This document shows positions 55,001 to 62,197 of a stretch of 64,000 nt of DNA, one piece after another. A model generated the notes under the pieces. The model saw only the letters and a program-made list of their open reading frames with translations, searched no databases and was not told the DNA's origin. Source of the DNA: Crocinitomicaceae bacterium. Its GTDB lineage: Bacteria > Bacteroidota > Bacteroidia > Flavobacteriales_D > Crocinitomicaceae. The stretch lies in assembly GCA_029252405.1 (NCBI GenBank), contig JAQXBM010000098.1:47425-111424 (forward strand), in the 5' to 3' direction. Position 1 is the stretch's first letter, and the number at the start of each line of letters is the position of its first letter. Made by a program: the position numbers and the translations under genes.

Positions 55001-55283
55001 GTGGTGCGTTCTCGTCGGATTGAGCTTTCGAGAATATCGTATTTACAACATCCAAGGCACTTTTGTAGAGTCCTTCTCTTTCCAAAGAATCGACGTTTGC
55101 CCAGAGATCAACATAGCTTTCGGCAAATGTATATTTCAACATTTCCATTTCTTCTTTTTCGGGCTGGACACTTTCGGTCGTTGCCACTTCTTCACTTTTG
55201 TCCTCGTTTTTCTCACACGATTGTGACATTAGTACAAGCGAAAGGGCAAATAATACGGTAGTGTATAAGATTGATCGTATCAT
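49095..55283 (-). CDS. Alpha-2-macroglobulin family lipoprotein with thioester motif
   Basis: A 2062-residue envelope protein thought to trap invading proteases. It begins with a signal peptide and lipobox-like MSQSC (Cys23). An N-terminal helical region (about 40-400) precedes MG-type beta-sandwich domains (about 400-1150). A low-complexity Tyr/Ser/Gly stretch (about 1130-1290) sits where the bait region is expected. The A2M core follows with the thioester site HECAEQTF (Cys1520, Gln1523) and the alpha-6 toroid helices (about 1480-1830), then the C-terminal MG domain. The TonB-free, single-gene arrangement with a small secreted protein 9 bases upstream suggests one transcript. No PbpC-type peptidoglycan synthase is next to it. 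Confidence 0.92.
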   Translation of the reverse strand: MIRSILYTTVLFALSLVLMSQSCEKNEDKSEEVATTESVQPEKEEMEMLKYTFAESYVDLWANVDSLEREGLYKSALDVVNTIFSKAQSDENAPQIVKSVIFRMKYNSYLEEDDFIKAIAELNSLSEGEEFPIKQLIHSVTAEVYWQYYQSNRWTFMNRSQTVNFENDDVRTWDLKKISEHVNKHFLLSLESADSSQHANLSDFRDVLSQTNTERSLRPTLYDFLAHRAISFFSNAESELVRPEAKFVIDSETFFGSSEEFVNFDPVSQTGTSNTFMAVKTYQKLTRFRIDDKKVAPLIDLEINRLKFMRSNSVSPNKDELYLSALKALVTKYAGNEATAEVQYYIAQYYSQQGNQYTVDMPETRWDKKKALTLCKLTMKEFPDSYGASLCKELANGIKMKSLSSENEIAYAKGENGRVKISYRNVDSVFVRIIKVPNDFYVNERYYGREIIDEISKFSINKERVVVLENPGDYQDHSTEIVLNEKEYGQYAVLISPSKSFSKKNNIILHDSYWVTDLAYTHTVNSDYSHSVYVTDRSTGEPLNRIKVELFERKYNYSTDEYEIKLRETLRTDLSGRLTINPKTKYRNYLLQLSNGQDVFNTGNDVSQSGKRRNRTSTETTTFFYLDRGIYRPGQKIYFKGIKIKKSGERNTLVTNSSSKVVLYDVNYQKVAELNLKTNEYGTFSGSFTAPNSGLNGSMHIQDGDDAKYFSVEEYKRPKFEVEFAPVEGSFKIGERIKVKGNAKAYAGSNIDGADVQFRVTRSSYFNPWTYYRWGYYPPQASPIEIKNGVLKTDENGEFTVEFDALEDPTINKKFSPRYSYEIHADVTDLNGETRSGSQWVSVGYNCLNLNLNINEIVERSSSNKFKVSTTNLNGQKTPAQGTVKVVELIEPDQVFRQQFWERPDLPMISEKEHRKLFPHDVYADEDEVKNFKKGKQILVQKFDTEKSDSVEFTEMNTWKPGRYMVEAKSIDAFGEVVEEVQYITILDKSSKENAISKTWKMTPIKVVCEPGETAEILISTAAEDMSILYEVELRGKIVSKDILKLSKGQKSVKIPVREEHRGNFTVTFTSVKYGRLNSTKQMIIVPYSNKRLDISFETFRNKLIPGSPEEWKLVIKGPNGAKVASELMATMYDASLDEFASNNFYLNPYQSRYSYRYYSSYSFNNSQARTYSESWNASYYAPRRSYDQLNWWGFDGYGGYGGYRYYQMDMVATGSTMGARSDKDIVYSLADAAESEESPPAPPTEGTFAFNSISANQEQTRGGEEYKRTESGGGGADENGLGKVKARTNLNETAFFYPQMETNSKGEIILKFTAPEALTRWKFLGLAHTKDLKVGTIQEEVVTQKELMVMPNAPRFFREGDQMTFTSKVSNLSETDLNGSAQLMLFDATTMQPIDDEFKNLNATISFTAKKGQSAKLAWAIEVPFGISAVIYRVVAKAGAYSDGEEMALPVLSNRMLVTESLPLPSKGIGTKDFTFTKLVNIESSTSLKHHRLTLEYTSNPAWYAVQAMPYMMEFPHECAEQTFTRYYANSLASSIVNSSPKIKEVFEQWKESSPDAFLSNLEKNQELKSVMLQETPWVLDAKNESERKKRVALLFDLNKMDNQLNKALRKLENMQVSNGAWPWFPGMRENRHLTQHIVTGMGHLDHLGVKSVREDRRAWNMVKKAVAYLDRQVVKDYEWTKSHDADYKTNQHINQTTIQYLYARSYFKDLPMDKNLQEAFDYYQDQANTYWLKFNIYSQGMIALQAKRYEIETLPTKITRSLKERSIVNEELGMYWKSNSSGYYWYQAPIETQAMMIEAFDEVANDQEAVEELKVWLLKQKQTTDWKTTKATAEACYALLLRGTDLLENDEQVAVKVNGKLIDPEDKEAGTGYFKKSWGPEEIKPEMGNVSVTRTTEGVSWGAMYWQYFEDLDKITHAETPLKLEQKLFLVQNTDNGPVITPIDEGTKLKPGDKVRVRIELRTDRNMEYVHMKDMRAAGFEPTNVISRYKWQDGLGYYESTGDAATNFFMDYLPKGVYVFEYDLRVSHEGDFSNGITTIQCMYAPEFTSHSDGVRVNVGE

Positions 55284-55292
55284 GGGTATTTG

Positions 55293-55943
55293 TTAGTCGG
55301 GAATTAGGGAAAAGGTGCTTTTTTCTACGAAATAGCGTGAGTTCAATTGATCGAACTCGAGATTTGAAGGGGAGAGCACAATGATATTTTGAGCATTCAT
55401 TTTCGTTTCGCTCTGTGCTTCAATGAAACTGAACGGTCGCTGATCTGGCTCGTAATCGAATTCACTGACGGTCAATTTTCCGTTTGCAAAAACGAACTTG
55501 ACAGGGAGGTATGTCCCATTTTCTTCGTAGTTCAAAATGTATTCACGGTCGCTGATTCGCGTGAGTTGTGTAGGTGAGTTTTTGTAGATCACCGCATCAC
55601 GGTTTCGAATACCGAAAAAGTAAAAACCTTTCTCCAAAACACATGGTAGGGAATCATTTTCGACCACGCCGTGAATAAAATTGTCCTTCACGGAATACGT
55701 AGATGATTCGCGCACTAACTTTTTACTCACAGAAGAAACCTGAGTCGAAATAACCGTAACACCATCCGCTGTAAAACTGTAGGCAAGTGATCTTTGTTCA
55801 TCTTTGTACTCACCAAACCATTTTTTATCGACAGATTGTACCTTTTTCTCTTCCGTAGGAAGAGGATTTGAGAAATAATACGAATTTTGGGAAAACGCAA
55901 TTCCCGAAAGAAAAATGTAGGTGATTATCGCAAGTATTTTCAT
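55293..55943 (-). CDS. Secreted protein of unknown function upstream of the macroglobulin gene
   Basis: 216 residues with a signal peptide (MKILAIITYIFLSGIAFSQ). The mature part is beta-rich with regularly spaced aromatic residues (WFGEYKDEQRSLAYSF, GFYFFGIRNRDAVIY, REYILNYEENGTYLPVKFVF). It has no cysteine pair motif or catalytic signature. Its stop lies 9 bases before the macroglobulin ATG, so the two are co-transcribed and it may assist the macroglobulin. Not recognised. Confidence 0.72.
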   Translation of the reverse strand: MKILAIITYIFLSGIAFSQNSYYFSNPLPTEEKKVQSVDKKWFGEYKDEQRSLAYSFTADGVTVISTQVSSVSKKLVRESSTYSVKDNFIHGVVENDSLPCVLEKGFYFFGIRNRDAVIYKNSPTQLTRISDREYILNYEENGTYLPVKFVFANGKLTVSEFDYEPDQRPFSFIEAQSETKMNAQNIIVLSPSNLEFDQLNSRYFVEKSTFSLIPD

Positions 55944-56012
55944 AACTTATATTAGAGTGTCAGTTTCGGCGCAACTAAAGATAACAATTAACCTAACCTT
56001 AAAAACAAGACA

Positions 56013-57734
56013 ATGCAAAAAAGATGGTTTGTCCGCACACCACAAGATAGTACAACTGTAGAGGAGTTTCGTTCAGAATTAAAAGTCGATGCAGTAGTGG
56101 CAGAATTATTGCTTCAACGCGGAATAGATTCTTACCAGAAAGCAGAAGCATTTTTCCGACCGAAATTGGAGCATCTACACGATCCATTTTTGATGAAGGA
56201 TATGGATGTAGCTGTGGATCGATTGCTTGCTGCGATTGCTAGCCAAGAAAAAGTGATGCTTTATGGTGATTATGATGTAGACGGAACGACAGCCGTTGCA
56301 TTGTTGTATCAAACATTGAGAGGACACCTCGAGAATTTGGAGTTCTATATTCCAGATAGATACAGCGAAGGTTATGGTGTGAGTTCGGCGGGAATCGCCT
56401 ACGCCAAAGAGCAAAAAATCGAATTAATTATCACGCTTGATTGTGGAATCAAAGCGCTGGATAGAATTGCCGAAGCACGCACCGCAGGAATTGACGTGAT
56501 TGTGTGCGACCATCACCGACCGGGAAGTGAATTACCTAACGCTATTGTCCTCGACCCAAAACGATCGGATTGCGCATATCCATTCGATGAATTGTGTGGA
56601 TGCGGAGTAGGGTTCAAGCTCATGCAAGCCTTGTTTCAAAAACAGGATTGGTCAATGGAACCACTTTGGAACCAACTGGATTTATTGGCGCTCAGCATTG
56701 GGGCAGATTTGGTTCCCGTAACCGGAGAAAACCGTGCTTTAGCCATGCTAGGATTGGAACGTTTGAACACATCACCGCGCACTGCATTTAAGGAGATGTT
56801 GGTGCTTGCGAATCGAACATTTCCCGTGACCTTAACGGACGTTGTTTTCACCATTGCACCGAGAATAAATGCGGCTGGACGTTTGCGCTCTGGAAAGTAT
56901 GCAGTTCAATTGATGGTGTCAGATGATACGGAAGAAATTCAGCAATTAGCGGAGGAAATCAATGAAGACAATTTGGAGCGACGCGAGCTCGACAAAGGAA
57001 TAACTGAAGAAGCGTTAAAAATGCTCGAAACCTATCCGAAAGAACGTTGTACGAATGTCGTTTTCAAAAGTGATTGGCACAAAGGCGTGGTTGGAATTGT
57101 GGCTTCGAGGATCATAGAGAAGTCGTATAAACCGACGATTGTTTTAACGAAATCAAATGGTGAAATCACGGGATCCGCTCGATCTGTTCAAGGATTTGAT
57201 GTTCATGCGGCGATTGATCAATGTTCCGATCTTTTAGAGAAGTTTGGAGGACACAAGTACGCCGCAGGATTGACGATGAGTGAAGATAATGTGCATGAAT
57301 TCATGACGAAATTCGAAGCTGTAGTGAAGGAAAGTATCGATCCAAAATTGCTCATCCCAGAAGAGAAAATCGACCTTGAGTTGTCTTTTGATCAAATCTT
57401 CAGAAAAGAGGAGAATCGATTGAAAATCCCGAAAATCAAACGAATTTTGCGACAATTTGAACCTCATGGACCTGAAAACATGAAGCCCGTGTTTGTTTCA
57501 AAGAATGTTTTTTCTACTGATCTCCGCGTGTTGAAAGAAGCACATTTAAAGCTATCAGTCACTCAACCTGAAACAGATGTTGTCGTTGAAGCAATTGGGT
57601 TTAATCTCTCCGATAAAGAAGAAGATGTTGCTTCTGGAATTCCGTTTGATGTTGCATACACGTTGGAAATAAACCGTTGGCGCGACCGCGAAACACTTCA
57701 GCTGAATGTGAAAGACATTCGACCTCACGTTTAG
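56013..57734 (+). CDS. recJ: Single-stranded-DNA exonuclease RecJ
   Basis: A 5'-3' exonuclease in RecF-pathway recombination and mismatch repair. The 573 residues carry the DHH-family motifs: YGDYDVDGTTAVALL, LIITLDCGIKAL, CDHHRPGSELPNA, the DHHA1-type GSARSVQGFDVHAAI and KFGGHKYAAGLTM, and a C-terminal OB-fold. Length and order are standard. It is divergent from the macroglobulin unit; no exact TAnnTTTG was seen in the 69-base spacer. Confidence 0.96.
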   Translation: MQKRWFVRTPQDSTTVEEFRSELKVDAVVAELLLQRGIDSYQKAEAFFRPKLEHLHDPFLMKDMDVAVDRLLAAIASQEKVMLYGDYDVDGTTAVALLYQTLRGHLENLEFYIPDRYSEGYGVSSAGIAYAKEQKIELIITLDCGIKALDRIAEARTAGIDVIVCDHHRPGSELPNAIVLDPKRSDCAYPFDELCGCGVGFKLMQALFQKQDWSMEPLWNQLDLLALSIGADLVPVTGENRALAMLGLERLNTSPRTAFKEMLVLANRTFPVTLTDVVFTIAPRINAAGRLRSGKYAVQLMVSDDTEEIQQLAEEINEDNLERRELDKGITEEALKMLETYPKERCTNVVFKSDWHKGVVGIVASRIIEKSYKPTIVLTKSNGEITGSARSVQGFDVHAAIDQCSDLLEKFGGHKYAAGLTMSEDNVHEFMTKFEAVVKESIDPKLLIPEEKIDLELSFDQIFRKEENRLKIPKIKRILRQFEPHGPENMKPVFVSKNVFSTDLRVLKEAHLKLSVTQPETDVVVEAIGFNLSDKEEDVASGIPFDVAYTLEINRWRDRETLQLNVKDIRPHV

Positions 57735-57817
57735 CCCAACTATTTTTCAATCCGTGGTTAGGTATTTTCTAGTTGAATACACCAACAGGTGAATTTAACA
57801 GTATAAAATACTTACAC

Positions 57818-60250
57818 ATGAAAAAAAATATGAAAAGGATAATCTTCGGATTATCATTATTCGCATTGTCCGCAGAGCAGGATGCTTCAGCGCAATGTAT
57901 TGGGAGTTGGGAAGCATCTCCTGATTACTATCTTGCCTGGCAGGATGAATTCAACTACTCTTCTACTAGTGATCCAGGTTTCACTTCAAACTGGACAATT
58001 ATGAACAGGGATGCCAACTGGGGAACGGAGTACTTTCGTCCAGAACAAGTATCAATTCACAACGGAGCCCTCCGATTAACGGCAGTCAAACAAGGAATGA
58101 TGGGTTCCGATGGGGAATGGAAACACTATAAATCTGGCGCAGTTAGATCTAAAGCACCTATAGATTCAAAGATCAATCCGTGGGACGCTGAAGGATTCTA
58201 TTACGGAGTTCTAGAATTCAACGCCAGAATACCTTCAGGCATCATTGATGTGAGCGATTTATGGCCTGCGCTTTGGACCTTTAGCGGTGGAGGAACTGAA
58301 ATTGACCTCGTAGACGGTTCCAAGAATGGAGAAAGTATTGTTAGTAACCTCATAGATTGGAAATACGCTCCAAGTCAATGGTCGCCGTACTGGACAATTG
58401 TGAACTCCACACCAGCATCGTACACGGTTTTCAACCACAATGTGAATTATCCAAATAACGCTTATGTCGAATGGGCTGGAGTTTATTATCAGAATACGAG
58501 CGGAGGAAATATCGAGGCCAAAGCACATGGAATTGAGGTAGATCAAGAAGTGTGGAATACAGGTGAAACATTTTCTGATGGGTATAATCGCTTTGCTGTT
58601 TCATGGGAGCCGGACAAGGTGACTTTCTACATCAATGGTCGTGAAGTGATGACGGTAAATGATGTACCAACGAGGAAAAAGACGAGTGAAATAATCATGT
58701 CGTTGCAATCAGGATGGGGACTTACACCTGCAGGGGTGCCAGGTACAATGATACCAACAGATTACATGGACATTGACTACGTACGTTTGTACAGACCTGT
58801 AGGTCATGACCACACGCTGTCGCCTTACCCAGCATATAAGTCTGTTAATGAGTACATGTTCACGAATATTTCTGAAAGTAGTGCTTCGCTTCCTAAAGTT
58901 CATTCAGACCCAAATTCAATAGTAGCAGATAAAAACAATTCGAATATTGTTTACTATCGAGGAACAAATGATGAACTCTACGTGGCTGAAAAAGGCAGCA
59001 ATGGGTTGTGGACAGTGAACGAATTGGCGCCTGGTTATTCATGGCCAAGTTGGACCAAAGTAAAAGGAGATTTACTGTTTTCCGAGGGAAAAATCATCTA
59101 CAAAGGAGCAACTAGCAGACTTCAGTGTTTTGGTAAATCTGGGGCAAACTGGGTGCATTGGACAATTGACGATGATTGGTCTACTTGGGATCATTACGTA
59201 TCGAGTCAGCCTGGATCTATGTGTACAACTTCAGACGGAAAAATTCTGTACCGCGGTTGGGATAACAAAATGCACATGTTTAGCTGGAATTCCTCAATTA
59301 ATGACTGGGAAGGAACACGATTACCGCACAACTATGCTTCTGGCGAATTGATTGGTGGTGACGTTATTTCTGGAGGATCCTCACAAGTGTATTATAGAGG
59401 TGAGAACGGTAAAGTTCAAAATTTCTGGTTGTCCGGGAATACGTATTACCATGGAAACATTGGGGGATCCAATGTGAAAAACAACCCTAGCACCATGACG
59501 TTGACATCTAATGACCAGATCTATTTTATTGGGACGGATAACAGATTGCATAAGTATTATTGGAGCAGCGGATGGCAGCATGAGCTAATTGAAAGCACAT
59601 CGGGTCCTAGCTTGTATTCTGTTTCAAATTGGAATTTTGGTTACCTGAAAAGTGCATATGCATTTTCATCAATCAAAGTTGATATTACTGACCCAACTAA
59701 TAATACGGTGGTTTATTTTGGCGAAGATGGTCGTCTCCAACAAATGAAGAAAGTTGGTGGTAGTTGGTCGCACAAATGGATTGACGATTATTCGAATACA
59801 GACTTTCACGCCTCTTATCCGAATCAAACGTATGGAACAGGATACGCATCTGTGGTCTTTACAAATGATGGGAAAATAGTTTATGACCAATATGGTAAGA
59901 ACCTTTCTAGTTTTGAATATGGTAATTGTGAGTTCCTCAATCCTACAAGTCATATTGGGGTTTTGAAATCTGCGATTGACGCGAGCGAGGACATTCAAGC
60001 CTTACAAAAAGAGGCAGAAGTGTCTATGTATCCGAATCCAGCAAGGGAAAGGGTTCATATTTCAGCGGAAGGAATGAAAATCGTACATGTCAAGATTGTT
60101 GATCTCGCAGGGAAAACGATCAATGAAATAAGTGCAGAGGCATTGGAAGATGTTCACGTCAATGTTAACGAGCTTACTTCTGGAGTGTACACGGTAATAG
60201 TGCGCTTATTAGATGGAAGTGTCTCGAACAGCAAGCTTACAATTCAATAA
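57818..60250 (+). CDS. GH16-like glycanase with lectin-type propeller and T9SS sorting domain
   Basis: 810 residues from the ATG that opens a signal peptide (MKKNMKRIIFGLSLFALS); an upstream TTG in the same frame is less likely. The GH16 jelly-roll (about 30-320) contains WQDEFNYSS, DLWPALWTFSGGGTEIDLVDG and DYMDIDYVRLYRP. The catalytic motif of GH16 is ExDxxE, whereas here it reads E161-I-D163-L-V-D166, so the acid/base Glu is replaced by Asp. A PLL/tachylectin-like beta-propeller follows (about 370-700, with repeated 'YYRG..n.l....' blades), then a type-A sorting domain (MYPNPARERVHI). Possibly a polysaccharide-binding protein or weakened enzyme. Confidence 0.88.
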   Translation: MKKNMKRIIFGLSLFALSAEQDASAQCIGSWEASPDYYLAWQDEFNYSSTSDPGFTSNWTIMNRDANWGTEYFRPEQVSIHNGALRLTAVKQGMMGSDGEWKHYKSGAVRSKAPIDSKINPWDAEGFYYGVLEFNARIPSGIIDVSDLWPALWTFSGGGTEIDLVDGSKNGESIVSNLIDWKYAPSQWSPYWTIVNSTPASYTVFNHNVNYPNNAYVEWAGVYYQNTSGGNIEAKAHGIEVDQEVWNTGETFSDGYNRFAVSWEPDKVTFYINGREVMTVNDVPTRKKTSEIIMSLQSGWGLTPAGVPGTMIPTDYMDIDYVRLYRPVGHDHTLSPYPAYKSVNEYMFTNISESSASLPKVHSDPNSIVADKNNSNIVYYRGTNDELYVAEKGSNGLWTVNELAPGYSWPSWTKVKGDLLFSEGKIIYKGATSRLQCFGKSGANWVHWTIDDDWSTWDHYVSSQPGSMCTTSDGKILYRGWDNKMHMFSWNSSINDWEGTRLPHNYASGELIGGDVISGGSSQVYYRGENGKVQNFWLSGNTYYHGNIGGSNVKNNPSTMTLTSNDQIYFIGTDNRLHKYYWSSGWQHELIESTSGPSLYSVSNWNFGYLKSAYAFSSIKVDITDPTNNTVVYFGEDGRLQQMKKVGGSWSHKWIDDYSNTDFHASYPNQTYGTGYASVVFTNDGKIVYDQYGKNLSSFEYGNCEFLNPTSHIGVLKSAIDASEDIQALQKEAEVSMYPNPARERVHISAEGMKIVHVKIVDLAGKTINEISAEALEDVHVNVNELTSGVYTVIVRLLDGSVSNSKLTIQ

Positions 60251-60281
60251 CTTAATGAAGATTCTTTTTGAAGTCAAAAGG

Positions 60282-60316
60282 GCGCCAATGTTATTTAAAT
60301 AGCATTGGCGCTTTTT
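60282..60316 (+). terminator. Terminator after the GH16 gene
   Basis: GCGCCAATG (60282-60290) pairs perfectly with CATTGGCGC (60303-60311), followed by five T residues. Convergent to the PLP enzyme gene. Confidence 0.9.
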
Positions 60317-60319
60317 ACG

Positions 60320-61600
60320 TTATATGGCGAGACATTCCACCGGGCAGGCGACATTCAGTGCTTGATCGATATCAGAAATTAGATCGGAATAATGCTCTAC
60401 ACCAATCGAAAGTCGCACCAACTTCTCTGTAATGTTCATGGCTTCTTTTTCATCTGGGTTTACATCGGCGTGCGTCATAGTATGTGGATGCTCAGCCAAA
60501 CTTTCTGTTCCACCAAGAGAAACGGCCAACTTGATCAGTTTTAAGTTGTTCAGGAATGAAAACGCTTCGGCCTCGCCTCCTTTCACATCAAAGGCGATCA
60601 TCGCACCAAAGGAAGTGTACTGATTCGAGATGAGGGCTTGCTCTTTTTTTGTTCCTGATTGTGCCATGTTTCCTAAATAATATACGTGCTCAACCTTAGG
60701 GTGATCGTTCAAGAAAGTAGCAACTACTGCTGCATTTCTCGCTTGTTGATCCATTCGAACTTTCAATGTTTCCAAACTTCTCATCAGTAACCATCCTGTC
60801 CAAGGCCCAGCCATATTTCCAAGGAAAGTACGAAGACCTTTCACGCGTGCAATGAGCTCTTTTGATCCAAGACAAGCTCCTGCAATCACATCCGAATGTC
60901 CACCAATATATTTCGTCGCTGAGTACAAAACCAAATCGGCTCCGTGCTTCAGAGGATGTTGCCAAAGCGGACCCATGTACGTGTTATCAACGGAGAGAAC
61001 AACGTCTTTTTCATCCGTAGAAAAATGCTTTTTGATGCGGGCGCACATTTCAATATCGATAAGCGCATTTGTAGGATTCGCTGGAGTCTCAATATGAATC
61101 ATCGTTAAGTTGGCTCCTTTTCCAGATTCCTCAATTCGTGCGATGATCTCTTCCTCTGAATCGCCAGCCATGAATCCGACAGCATCGATCTTCAGTTTCT
61201 TCAAAAAGTGATTGATGAAATGATCAGTTCCACCATAAACAGGTTTGCTGTAAAGTAACAAATCTCCAGGAGCCATGAACTCCATAATCGCTGTGGAAAT
61301 TGCTGACATTCCACTTTCGAAAACCGCGCAATCTTCAGCTTTATCCCAAAGACACAACCTGTTTTCAAGTATTTCGAGGTCAGGATTATTCAATCTGCTG
61401 TAGATCAATCCGAGCTCTTCGTCTTCTTCTTTTTCGCTGAGTCCGTAAGCCACTTCAAAGAAGCGTTTACCTTGCTCAGCATTCTGAAACACGAAGGTGG
61501 ACGTTTGAAAGATTGGACATTTAATTGCGCCTTCAGAAAGAGCAGGTTTGTACCCGTAACTCATCATTAAGCTTTCTGGTCGAAATGTAGAAGAATCCAT
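60320..61600 (-). CDS. Methionine gamma-lyase / trans-sulfuration family PLP enzyme
   Basis: 426 residues of the Cys/Met-metabolism PLP family. Motifs: YSRLNNPDLEILENRL, FESGMSAIST, YGGTDHFINHFLKK, SVDNTYMGPLWQHPL with Asp205, and the PLP lysine Lys230 in SATKYIGGHSDVIAG. Methionine gamma-lyase, cystathionine gamma-lyase and homocysteine synthase cannot be fully separated by eye. The short acidic insert EKEEDEELGL (about 56-65) and the divergent Lrp/AsnC gene favour a catabolic gamma-lyase acting on methionine. Confidence 0.85.
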   Translation of the reverse strand: MDSSTFRPESLMMSYGYKPALSEGAIKCPIFQTSTFVFQNAEQGKRFFEVAYGLSEKEEDEELGLIYSRLNNPDLEILENRLCLWDKAEDCAVFESGMSAISTAIMEFMAPGDLLLYSKPVYGGTDHFINHFLKKLKIDAVGFMAGDSEEEIIARIEESGKGANLTMIHIETPANPTNALIDIEMCARIKKHFSTDEKDVVLSVDNTYMGPLWQHPLKHGADLVLYSATKYIGGHSDVIAGACLGSKELIARVKGLRTFLGNMAGPWTGWLLMRSLETLKVRMDQQARNAAVVATFLNDHPKVEHVYYLGNMAQSGTKKEQALISNQYTSFGAMIAFDVKGGEAEAFSFLNNLKLIKLAVSLGGTESLAEHPHTMTHADVNPDEKEAMNITEKLVRLSIGVEHYSDLISDIDQALNVACPVECLAI

Positions 61601-61674
61601 GTGTTGTTTTTTGATAAACGTATTGAATCATCTAATTAAATTTACATAAACAGAAAATAAATCTACAAACTGTG

Positions 61675-61682
61675 TATTTTTG
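61675..61682 (+). promoter_or_regulatory. -7 element for the Lrp/AsnC gene
   Basis: TATTTTTG, 30 bases before the ATG at 61713. The in-frame TTG at 61680 lies inside the box. The rest of the 112-base divergent spacer is AT-rich, as expected for Lrp binding. Confidence 0.45.
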
Positions 61683-61712
61683 GACGAAACATCTAATTCA
61701 ATTTGTTTAGAT

Positions 61713-62183
61713 ATGGCATCAAAAGAAAAATCTACTATCGAAATTAAGATAGATGACATTGACCGTACAATTCTTCTGCTCTTAAATGACAATGCGAAAC
61801 TCAGCAATAAGGAAATTGCGGATAAAGTTGGGTTGACTGTAACTCCGACTTACGAGCGCATCAGGAGATTGGAACGATCTGGAGTGATTAAGCGATATCG
61901 AGCAGTGCTCGACTCAAAGCTGATGGGGAAAGACCTTCATGTTCATTGTCACATTACCTTGAAGAATCATGAAACGGAGTCAATTTTGGATTTTGAGGAG
62001 AAAATCATTCAGCTGGATGAGGTAGTGGGGTGCTACAACATCGCAGGCGATTATGACTACACGCTGCACGTCGAAATTGCGGACATGGACGCGTACCACG
62101 AGTTCATCCGTAGGACGCTAACCGCCATAAAAAACATTGGAAACATCCAAAGCGCATTTGTCATGAAAACAATGAAGGGATAA
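61713..62183 (+). CDS. Lrp/AsnC-family transcription regulator
   Basis: 156 residues: N-terminal winged helix-turn-helix (DIDRTILLLLNDNAKLSNKEIADKVGLTVTPTYERIRRLERSGVIKRYRA as the typical segment, cited in parts: DRTILLLLNDNAKLS, KEIADKVGLT, RIRRLERSGVI) and a C-terminal RAM effector domain (GCYNIAGDYDYTLHVEIAD). It binds amino acids and controls amino-acid metabolism genes. Divergent placement points to the PLP enzyme gene as target, with methionine or a product as effector (inference). The ATG at 61713 gives a protein of normal family length; the TTG at 61680 is within the promoter. Confidence 0.92.
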   Translation: MASKEKSTIEIKIDDIDRTILLLLNDNAKLSNKEIADKVGLTVTPTYERIRRLERSGVIKRYRAVLDSKLMGKDLHVHCHITLKNHETESILDFEEKIIQLDEVVGCYNIAGDYDYTLHVEIADMDAYHEFIRRTLTAIKNIGNIQSAFVMKTMKG

Positions 62184-62197
62184 ACAGTGTTTATGTC

